Assembly: GCA_023248415.1 (NCBI GenBank)
Contig: JAHFEP010000004.1
Coordinates: forward strand, 1-31,818
DNA: 31,818 nt
DNA from: Nitrospirota bacterium
Lineage (GTDB): Bacteria > Nitrospirota > CAKKRA01 > 9FT-COMBO-42-15
Direction of reading: 5' to 3'
The position numbers were made by a program, and so were the translations under genes. Under the pieces are notes generated by a model. It was not told the DNA's origin, ran no database searches, and saw nothing but the letters and a program-made list of their open reading frames with translations. This document shows, piece by piece, positions 15,531 to 21,696 of the stretch. Numbering within the stretch: the stretch's first letter is position 1; the number at the start of each line of letters is the position of its first letter.

Positions 15531-16311
15531 ACGAATAATCCCCTGCCTTGATGTTAAGGACGGCAGGGTTGTAAAAGGTGTCAGCTTTGTAAATCTCAGG
15601 GATGCTGGCGACCCTGTTGAGGTTGCAAAGGTCTATGATGAGCAGGGGGCTGACGAGCTTGTCTTTTTAGATATTACGGCATCCCATGAAAAGAGAAAGA
15701 CCATTATAGATGTTGTCATGCGCACAGCAGAGCAGGTGTTTATGCCTTTGACTGTTGGCGGAGGCATAAAAAATCTTGATGACATACGCAATCTCTTAAA
15801 GGCAGGGTGCGACAAGGTTTCAATAAATACAACAGCAGTGGAGAATCCAGAGTTTATTAAAGAGGCATCAGAGAGGTTCGGAAGCCAGTGCATTGTTGTT
15901 GCCATTGATGCGAAACGAAGCCAGAAGCCAGAAGTCAGAAGTCAGAATAATCCCCCCGGGATTAGCTGGGAAGTCTACACCCACGGCGGCAGAAAGCCGA
16001 CTGGCATAGATGCTGTTAAATGGGCAAAGAAGATGGAGGAATACGGCGCAGGCGAGATACTTTTAACAAGCATGGATAAGGACGGCACTAAAGACGGCTA
16101 TGATATTGAGCTTACAAAGGCTGTTTCAGAGGCAGTAACAATACCAGTAATTGCATCAGGCGGCGCTGGGAATCTTGAGCATCTGTATGACGGCCTGACA
16201 AAGGGAAAGGCAGATGCAGTATTGGCAGCATCTATCTTTCATTATAAGGAATATACAATCAGAGAGGCAAAGGAGTTTTTAAGAAAAAAGGGTGTAGTGG
16301 TGAGGCTATGA
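15520..16311 (+). CDS. hisF: Imidazole glycerol phosphate synthase, cyclase subunit, with repeat-encoded insertion
   Basis: The barrel partner of HisH that makes imidazole glycerol phosphate and AICAR. Catalytic D11 (IPCLDVKDGRVVKG) and D130 (VVAIDAKR) are present, as are the phosphate loops VGGGIKN and ASGGAGN. Length is 263 aa against about 250-253 usually. The extra residues, about 134-148 (RSQKPEVRSQ followed by an Asn/Pro stretch), come just after the D130 strand and before EVYTHGGRKPTG, and are encoded by five GAAGTCA-type units. The frame stays open, so the enzyme is probably functional, since this loop is variable in the family. It overlaps hisA by 11 bases and the next gene by four. 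Confidence 0.96.
   Translation: MLAKRIIPCLDVKDGRVVKGVSFVNLRDAGDPVEVAKVYDEQGADELVFLDITASHEKRKTIIDVVMRTAEQVFMPLTVGGGIKNLDDIRNLLKAGCDKVSINTTAVENPEFIKEASERFGSQCIVVAIDAKRSQKPEVRSQNNPPGISWEVYTHGGRKPTGIDAVKWAKKMEEYGAGEILLTSMDKDGTKDGYDIELTKAVSEAVTIPVIASGGAGNLEHLYDGLTKGKADAVLAASIFHYKEYTIREAKEFLRKKGVVVRL
15917..15951. repeat. GAAGTCA 7-bp repeat inside hisF
   Basis: Units GAAGCCA, GAAGCCA, GAAGTCA, GAAGTCA, GAATAAT. The 35 bases lie in the coding frame and account for most of the extra residues in HisF. The unit is the same as at the start of hisG, 5.7 kb away. Confidence 0.93.
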
Positions 16312-16490
16312 GCGACATAGAAATAGCAAAAGAGGCATTGAAATTAGAAGAAGAGGCAGAAAAAAGGTACAGGGTGCAGGAGCATCTTTTAAAAGACCCC
16401 TTTCTTGTTGCCTTGGTTGAGGGCCTTCGAAGAAATGAGGAGGAGCACGGCAATTTCCTGCGAGAGGCAATAAGGAGGCTTGGGGGATGA
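16308..16490 (+). CDS. Small ferritin-like (half-rubrerythrin) protein, N-terminal-half type
   Basis: A 60-aa, strongly helical, highly charged protein. It has one helix rich in glutamate (residues 8-20, EALKLEEEAEKRY) and a second with E44-x-x-H47 in NEEEHGNFL, the pattern of one half of a rubrerythrin/ferritin-like four-helix bundle, where each half provides a Glu and an ExxH to a di-iron site. Its ATG overlaps the hisF stop (ATGA), and its own stop overlaps the next gene start in the same way. Together with the next protein it sums to 177 aa, close to a whole rubrerythrin. Assignment rests on the motif only; a non-metal helical protein is possible. Confidence 0.7.
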   Translation: MSDIEIAKEALKLEEEAEKRYRVQEHLLKDPFLVALVEGLRRNEEEHGNFLREAIRRLGG

Positions 16491-16840
16491 GGAGCGGTTT
16501 TGCAGAGATATTAAAGACCCTCAATCTTAATCTTGAAATGGAGAAAAATGCCCTGAGGGTATACAGGGATTTTGCAGAAAGGGTAAAGGATGAGGGGCTG
16601 AAGGACTTTTTCATTAAACTTGCAAAGGCAGAAAGCGGTCATATTAATGCCATTGGCAATGTAATCAGGATGATAATTGAAAAGACCTTTGATGTGAGTT
16701 TCTTTTGCCCTGTGTGCGGCTGGAGGATAAACTTTGGCAGAGACCCAAAGGTTGGCGATGTAACAAGGTGCCGCATGTGCGGTGTGAGTTTTGAATTAAC
16801 AGAAGAGAACGGGGATTTTGATTTTAAGAGGATATCATAG
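16487..16840 (+). CDS. Ferritin-like half with C-terminal zinc ribbon (rubrerythrin C-terminal-half type)
   Basis: A 117-aa protein. Helix one (about 11-33, with NLEMEKNALRVYRDFA) carries glutamates and helix two carries E49-x-x-H52 in KAESGHINAIG, the second ferritin-like half. From residue 74 there is a rubredoxin/zinc-ribbon-like module: CPVCGW (C74, C77) and CRMCGV (C95, C98). This order, ferritin-like then CxxC pair, is that of rubrerythrin, a peroxide-reducing di-iron protein that takes electrons through its rubredoxin domain. It is coupled by an ATGA overlap to the preceding half protein and followed after two bases by a redox fusion gene. Confidence 0.75.
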   Translation: MRSGFAEILKTLNLNLEMEKNALRVYRDFAERVKDEGLKDFFIKLAKAESGHINAIGNVIRMIIEKTFDVSFFCPVCGWRINFGRDPKVGDVTRCRMCGVSFELTEENGDFDFKRIS

Positions 16841-16842
16841 AG

Positions 16843-18717
16843 ATGCCAGTAAAGGTTTATAGACTAACAACCTGCTACAAGTGCGATCAGGTAGAGGCAT
16901 TTTTAAACAGCGAGTCTGTCTCTTTTGAGTCTGTTGTTGTTGATGAATTAAAGGGCGATGAGCAGGAGGGGATGCTTGCTGACATATACCGTTTAACAGG
17001 CCAGAGGTCATTTCCGGTAGTTGATATTGATGGAAACACTGTAATCGGTTTTGATGAAAAGAAGCTGAGGCATCTATTGAACCTTCCGGCAAGGGAGGGC
17101 GCTGCCAAGGCTGCTACAAAGGCTATTCGCGAGGTTGTAACAACAAAACAGGTTGAAGGGCTACTTGAATGGATAAAGAATACAGCAGAGGCCTTTGGCT
17201 GCAAGGTGAATCCTGATAAGGCTATACTTCAGAGCATCCTTGACGGCCTGATAAAAAATGAGAGGAGATACGGGTACCGCTCCTGTCCATGCAGGCTTGC
17301 TTCAGGCGACTATCTCAGGGACAGCGATATTATCTGCCCCTGCGCATATATGAGCTGGGATTTAGAGGTATACGGCAGATGCTACTGCAGCCTTTATGTT
17401 AATGAAAAATACATTGCAAAGGATCCGTCGCTTCCTCAATATTTGATAGACAGCAGGGAAGCAGGAAGGGGTGCGCTTGATATAGGGCATGTTCGTGAGG
17501 CCAAAAAGATACTTCCTTCATTCAAGACACATATAAGATTTGCAAGTTTCTTAGTTGGCTCTTTCTCAAGGGATAAGATAAAGGAGGGCTTTGCAAATTT
17601 AGTTGAATCCATCGGCTTAAAACAGGATGATATAAAATGGCGCGAGATTGTGGCAGTGGCAGTTGGAAAGGATAAGAGCGGCAGCCAGCTCATGGCAAAG
17701 ATGGATCAGGGCATGGATGTTTATACATATCAGATATGGTTTCCCCAAAAAACTGACTTTGAGTTTATTCGCGGCAGCATTGTTGATGCAGACATATTTA
17801 TATATGACCAGCAGATGACAGGCATGGAGGTTGAGAGGGCGCTTGGGGGCAAGGAGGGTTTTGGGAGCATTGTAAGGGATGACATAAGGGTCTATGGAGA
17901 CTTTGATTTTTACAGGGGCGGAAGGGACAGGTTTGTGATTACAGCGGATCCTGTAAAGATTACAGAAGATACGTTGGAGGCTGTTATTAAAGAGATTACA
18001 ATACTGGAGAACTGCTATTATCTCTTAAGAAATGAGAGGCAGAAATATATACTTTCATCAGACAGGATGAATGACATTGAGGCTGGTCTTGTTGGAAAGC
18101 TCTCTGCTATAAGCATGAATCTGCCAAAGGCAACAACAGATGACCTGAGGGAGTGGCTCTATACATTAACCACGAAATTCAGCGAGATTGCAAGTATATC
18201 AGAGGAGGTTAGACACTATTCATCAGATACAGGGGGCAGGATAGAGTTGATAAGAAATATCTTAAAGGAATGGGGGGAAAGGCCGATAGAGGGCAGGAAT
18301 TCTCTTAACAGATTCTATCTTTCTGCTACAGTATCCCTTGGCGACGATTATCAGAGGCTTTCAAGGCGCATAGACGGCTTAAGGCGGGAGATGATAGATT
18401 TGATGACCAATTTAAGGACAAAGGTTGATTTGAATATCCAGGAGCAGAGCTTGGAGCTTCAAAAGAGCGTGGATGAGACAACAAAGACGCAGGTAAAGCT
18501 GCAGAAGACTGTGGAGGGGCTCTCTGTCATTATACTTTCCTATTATTTAGTCAGCATAGCAAAGTTTGTCTTTGACGGCCTGAAGTCTGCTGATGTCATT
18601 CATATATCAACATCGGTTTTAACAGCGCTCTTTGTGCCGATTGCAATCTTAATCAGCCTGCTGCTTACTAAAGAGGCGAAGGAGTGGTGGTTCAAAAAGA
18701 AAAAGGAGAAGGAGTAA
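16843..18717 (+). CDS. Glutaredoxin-FTR catalytic-like-DUF3422-like membrane fusion protein
   Basis: A 624-aa multidomain protein. Residues 1-80 are glutaredoxin/thioredoxin-like with C11-Y-K-C14 and cis-proline P58. Residues 105-195 resemble the ferredoxin:thioredoxin reductase catalytic subunit: C120, then CPC (148-150), CPC (165-167) and CYC (180-182), ligands for a 4Fe-4S cluster plus an active disulfide. CxC spacings are 14 and 12, against 16 and 8 in the plant/cyanobacterial enzyme. Residues about 230-615 match by eye the plan of DUF3422 (ENCYYLL helix, long coiled helices, then TVEGLSVIILSYYLVS), ending with two hydrophobic helices at about 560-577 and 591-608 and a Lys-rich tail, so it is probably anchored to the inner membrane with the redox part in the cytoplasm. 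The likely role is electron transfer to the rubrerythrin pair upstream (inference). Confidence 0.8.
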   Translation: MPVKVYRLTTCYKCDQVEAFLNSESVSFESVVVDELKGDEQEGMLADIYRLTGQRSFPVVDIDGNTVIGFDEKKLRHLLNLPAREGAAKAATKAIREVVTTKQVEGLLEWIKNTAEAFGCKVNPDKAILQSILDGLIKNERRYGYRSCPCRLASGDYLRDSDIICPCAYMSWDLEVYGRCYCSLYVNEKYIAKDPSLPQYLIDSREAGRGALDIGHVREAKKILPSFKTHIRFASFLVGSFSRDKIKEGFANLVESIGLKQDDIKWREIVAVAVGKDKSGSQLMAKMDQGMDVYTYQIWFPQKTDFEFIRGSIVDADIFIYDQQMTGMEVERALGGKEGFGSIVRDDIRVYGDFDFYRGGRDRFVITADPVKITEDTLEAVIKEITILENCYYLLRNERQKYILSSDRMNDIEAGLVGKLSAISMNLPKATTDDLREWLYTLTTKFSEIASISEEVRHYSSDTGGRIELIRNILKEWGERPIEGRNSLNRFYLSATVSLGDDYQRLSRRIDGLRREMIDLMTNLRTKVDLNIQEQSLELQKSVDETTKTQVKLQKTVEGLSVIILSYYLVSIAKFVFDGLKSADVIHISTSVLTALFVPIAILISLLLTKEAKEWWFKKKKEKE

Positions 18718-18718
18718 A

Positions 18719-19384
18719 TTGAGTTTGATTGATAACATAAAATTTGACAATAATAGTCTGATACCAGCCATAATACAGGATTACAAAGACAACACAATCC
18801 TGATGGTTGCCTTTATGAATAAAGAGGCAGTTCAAAAGACCCTAAATACAGGCCTTACACATTTCTGGAGCCGCTCAAGGCAGAAGCTATGGCAGAAGGG
18901 CGAGACCTCAGGAAATATCCAAAAAGTAAAAGATATATTTATTGACTGCGATACTGATACGTTATTAATTAAGGTTGAGCAGACAGGTCCCGCCTGCCAT
19001 ACAAACAAGAGAACGTGTTTTTACAGAAGATTCAATGAGAAGATGGATGAAATAAAGGACACAGAGCTGTCCTCTGATATGCTGAAAAAGGTCTTTAATA
19101 TAATTATGGACAGGAAGGCAAATCCGAAAGAGGGCTCTTATGTTGCATCCCTGTTCAAAAACGGCAAGGACAAGATTTTGAAGAAAATATCAGAAGAGGC
19201 AGGCGAGGTGGTGATTGCCTCTAAGGATGATAAGAAGGAAGAAATTGTCTATGAGATAACAGACCTCATGTTTCATCTGTTAGTTGTAATGGGTTATCAC
19301 AATATTGCATTAGAGGATATTTATGGAGAGTTAGAAAAGAGGTTTAATAAACCGCATAAAGGGCAAGGAGGCCACCATGTCTGA
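18719..19384 (+). CDS. hisI: Bifunctional phosphoribosyl-AMP cyclohydrolase / phosphoribosyl-ATP pyrophosphatase
   Basis: The HisIE fusion carries out steps two and three of histidine synthesis. Residues 1 to about 110 are the cyclohydrolase, with WSRSRQKLWQKGETSGN and the metal-binding IDCDTDT and TGPACHTNKRTCFYR blocks. Residues about 120-215 are the pyrophosphohydrolase, with KISEEAGEVVIASKD. The start is TTG 18719, one base after the fusion gene stop, with GGAG upstream. Length 221 aa is usual. It is separated from hisF by three redox-type genes yet still sits in the same unidirectional run. Confidence 0.96.
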   Translation: MSLIDNIKFDNNSLIPAIIQDYKDNTILMVAFMNKEAVQKTLNTGLTHFWSRSRQKLWQKGETSGNIQKVKDIFIDCDTDTLLIKVEQTGPACHTNKRTCFYRRFNEKMDEIKDTELSSDMLKKVFNIIMDRKANPKEGSYVASLFKNGKDKILKKISEEAGEVVIASKDDKKEEIVYEITDLMFHLLVVMGYHNIALEDIYGELEKRFNKPHKGQGGHHV

Positions 19385-19721
19385 CTGTATCTTTTGCAAG
19401 ATAATAAAAAAAGAGATTCCAGCCAAGATTGTTTATGAGGATGACAAGGTTGTTGCCTTTGAGGATGTAAATCCACAGGCGCCTGTGCATATCCTAATTG
19501 TGCCAATAAAGCACATACCCACTATCCTTGACATTACCCAAGACGATAATGCATTAATAGGGCATATCTTCATGGTCGCTAATAACATTGCGAAAAATAA
19601 GGGAATTTCAGGCTCTGGCTTTAGGACAGTATTTAATTGCAATAAAGATGCCGGCCAGGCTGTATATCATATACATCTTCATATCTTAGGCGGCAGAAGA
19701 ATGGCTTGGCCTCCGGGTTAA
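19377..19721 (+). CDS. HIT-family (HINT-type) purine nucleotide hydrolase
   Basis: A 114-aa protein of the histidine triad family, which hydrolyses AMP-linked phosphoramidates and related compounds. The triad is H98-x-H100-x-H102 in YHIHLHILGGRRMAWPPG, the classic Hint ending. An N-terminal C4-x-x-C7 may be part of the zinc site with H46. The ATG lies inside the last codons of hisIE (eight-base overlap) and has GGAGG ahead. Association with the end of the his operon is common in several phyla. Confidence 0.95.
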   Translation: MSDCIFCKIIKKEIPAKIVYEDDKVVAFEDVNPQAPVHILIVPIKHIPTILDITQDDNALIGHIFMVANNIAKNKGISGSGFRTVFNCNKDAGQAVYHIHLHILGGRRMAWPPG

Positions 19722-19740
19722 AGAATAATCTTGAAAAATC

Positions 19741-19769
19741 TTGACAGGGTGTAGTAGCTCTGTTATAAT
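19741..19769 (+). promoter_or_regulatory. Perfect-consensus sigma70 promoter of the rpsU-dnaG-rpoD operon
   Basis: TTGACA (19741-19746), a 17-base spacer and TATAAT (19764-19769). Transcription would start near 19776, giving a leader of about 119 bases before rpsU. No terminator or riboswitch fold was recognised in that leader. Confidence 0.88.
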
Positions 19770-19894
19770 AAAATATTTTCAAGAAGTTAAGAAAATAAGG
19801 TCGAAAGGTTGGATTTTTAAGTATTTTTTGTCCATTATTTTGATGTTATTTAATGGAGATGCTTGTGCTACAGCAGAGGGGAGGGGAAAAATGA

Positions 19895-20104
19895 ATGCCA
19901 GTTGTGAGAATAAGGGAGAACGAATCCTTTGAGAATGCGCTGAGAAGATTTAAAAAACAGTGCGAAAAGTCAGGGCTTCTTTCAGAGATTAGGAAGAGGG
20001 AGCATTATGAGAAACCCAGCGTAAAGAAAAAGAAGAAGGCCATTGCAGCAAAAAAGAAGGCCATAAAAAAATTAATGGGCTATAATACACGTCAAGAGGA
20101 GTAG
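19895..20104 (+). CDS. rpsU: Ribosomal protein bS21
   Basis: A small basic protein of the 30S subunit, involved in mRNA engagement. The core is VRIRENESFENALRRFKKQCEKSG, then REHYEKPSVKKKKK and a basic tail; 69 aa is typical. I take ATG 19895 rather than ATG 19891, which lies in another frame, because it gives the canonical MPVVRIRE start and GAGGGG at 19881-19886 is eight bases before it. It opens the classic macromolecular-synthesis operon with dnaG and rpoD. Confidence 0.97.
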   Translation: MPVVRIRENESFENALRRFKKQCEKSGLLSEIRKREHYEKPSVKKKKKAIAAKKKAIKKLMGYNTRQEE

Positions 20105-20108
20105 GGAA

Positions 20109-20564
20109 ATGTCTTTGCAGGAGCAGCTTGTCAGTGATATGAAAGAGTCAATGAAGTCTGGCGACAGTGTGAAGGTTTCAACCATCAGGATGTTGAAGGC
20201 TGCTATTAAAAATAAAGAGATAGAAAAGGGCGGAACAAGCTATAAACTTTCAGACAAAGAGGTCTTAGAGGTTATAGCTACAGCAATTAAACAGCGGAAG
20301 GATTCAATAGAGCAGTTTACAAAAGGTCATCGTCAGGATTTAGCAGAAAAGGAAAAGAAGGAATTAGAAATACTTCAGTCTTATTTGCCGCCTCAGATGT
20401 CAGATGAGGAGATTAAGGCAGAGGTTAAAAAGGCGATTTCAGAGACATCTGCTGCATCCCAGAAGGATATTGGAAAGGTGATGAAGGTTTTAATGCCGAG
20501 GATCGCTGGCAGGGCTGATGGCGCTGTTGTAAATAGGATTGTCAGGGAATTAATCGGCAACTAA
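20109..20564 (+). CDS. GatB/YqeY domain protein
   Basis: A 151-aa protein of the YqeY family, related to the tRNA-binding tail domain of amidotransferase subunit GatB. It shows MLKAAIKNKEIEKG, IKQRKDSIEQF, EIEILQSYLPPQMS-like and GKVMKVLMPRIAGRADGAVVN blocks. The exact function is unknown; tRNA binding is inferred from the family. It is four bases after rpsU, a conserved neighbour, and is followed by a strong terminator. Confidence 0.95.
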   Translation: MSLQEQLVSDMKESMKSGDSVKVSTIRMLKAAIKNKEIEKGGTSYKLSDKEVLEVIATAIKQRKDSIEQFTKGHRQDLAEKEKKELEILQSYLPPQMSDEEIKAEVKKAISETSAASQKDIGKVMKVLMPRIAGRADGAVVNRIVRELIGN

Positions 20565-20584
20565 TAATTAATCTTTAACAGGTT

Positions 20585-20627
20585 AAGGGGCTGCATCTAA
20601 TGTGTTAGACAAGGCCCCTTATTTTTT
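20585..20627 (+). terminator. Rho-independent terminator/attenuator after yqeY
   Basis: AAGGGGC (20585-20591) pairs with GCCCCTT (20614-20620), with an inner TCTAA/TTAGA stem, followed by six T. As dnaG and rpoD lie downstream in the same direction, it may act as the internal attenuator that lowers dnaG/rpoD expression relative to rpsU, as described for this operon type in other bacteria. Confidence 0.85.
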
Positions 20628-20684
20628 CCCAGCAATAAGTCTTATATGTCCTATAAGACCTATATTCTGGGCAGGTGGTGCGGT

Positions 20685-21629
20685 GTGAAGCTGATTGAGC
20701 TTTACAATTATTTTATAGAAAAAGGGATAGCGCTTGATCCACGCGGGAAAACCGCGGTTGAGAAGGCGCTGTCCAAAAAGAATGAGGACTATAAAACCCT
20801 TAAGGATGATGAGAAAAAGGATTTTGACTTAGAGGCATTAAAGAATCCTTATGCTGATACAAGAATCTTAAACGGCGATGAGAAACTTGATGTAAGGCGG
20901 GTTTTGGTTGGCATAGATATAGAGGTCGGCGAGATAATGCTTGCTGACAGGCTAAGGGAAAAGGGTGAGGCAGTTGATATTGTAATCTCCCACCATCCTG
21001 AAGGCAGGGCATATGCAAACTTTTATGAGGTAATGCATATGCAGGCAGACATCCTGAATAAATTCGGCGTACCCATTAATGTAGCAGAGGATATTTTAAG
21101 CGACAGGATAAAAGAGGTGCAGCGCAGGGTAATGCCCATAAATCATACAAGGGCAGTTGATGCAGCGCGGCTCTTGAATATCCCATTTATGTGTGTGCAT
21201 ACACCTGCTGATAATGCAGTTACTGCTTATCTGCAGCAGATCTTTGACAACAAAAAACCTGATACCTTAAAGGATATATTAGAGGTTCTAAAAGAAATTG
21301 CTGAATATCAGGATGCAGCCAAAAATAACGCAGGCCCTAATATAATGATAGGCTCAAAGGAGAGGCGGGCAGGAAAGATATTCGTTGATATGACAGGCGG
21401 CACAGGCGGCTCCAAAGATGCCTTTGAAAGGCTTTCACAGGCAGGGGTCGGCACAATAGTTGCCATGCATATCAGCGAAGACCACAGGAAAGAGGCTGAA
21501 AAACATCACATAAATATTGTAATTGCTGGCCATATAGCAAGCGACAATTTAGGCATGAATCTTCTTCTTGACGGCTTGACCTCAATAGATGCTGCAGGAT
21601 GTTCAGGTTTCAGAAGGATAAAAAGGTAG
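20685..21629 (+). CDS. NIF3-family dinuclear-metal protein
   Basis: A member of the Nif3/DUF34 family, proteins with a two-metal site and proposed GTP cyclohydrolase-like or metal-insertase roles; true function is unsettled. Conserved metal ligands appear in DIVISHHPEGRAYANFYEV, in AMHISEDHRKEAEKHHINIVIAGHIASD (shown in parts: AMHISEDHRK and IAGHIASDNLG). I chose GTG 20685 over ATG 20646: AGGTGG at 20673-20678 is six bases before the GTG, nothing precedes the ATG, and VKLIELYNYFIEKGI looks like the natural start. That gives 314 aa. It sits between yqeY and dnaG. Confidence 0.85.
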   Translation: MKLIELYNYFIEKGIALDPRGKTAVEKALSKKNEDYKTLKDDEKKDFDLEALKNPYADTRILNGDEKLDVRRVLVGIDIEVGEIMLADRLREKGEAVDIVISHHPEGRAYANFYEVMHMQADILNKFGVPINVAEDILSDRIKEVQRRVMPINHTRAVDAARLLNIPFMCVHTPADNAVTAYLQQIFDNKKPDTLKDILEVLKEIAEYQDAAKNNAGPNIMIGSKERRAGKIFVDMTGGTGGSKDAFERLSQAGVGTIVAMHISEDHRKEAEKHHINIVIAGHIASDNLGMNLLLDGLTSIDAAGCSGFRRIKR

Positions 21630-21643
21630 CTTATTCCTGCCTG

Positions 21644-21659
21644 CCTGTCGGCAGACAGG
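21644..21659. repeat. Small palindrome between nif3 and dnaG
   Basis: CCTGTC-GGCA-GACAGG, preceded by CCTGCCTG, so an alternative CTGCC/GGCAG pairing also exists. It resembles short GC-rich dispersed palindromes rather than a terminator, as no T run follows. A similar GTCTGCC/GGCAGAC stem lies inside the element at 7629-7698. Confidence 0.55.
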
Positions 21660-21696
21660 TAATAACCTAAAATAATTTATATTTCAATAAATCAGG

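Noticed and set aside
20646..20684. ATG 20646 as the nif3 start
   Set aside because: No ribosome site and 13 extra residues unlike the family; GTG 20685 has AGGTGG at good distance.
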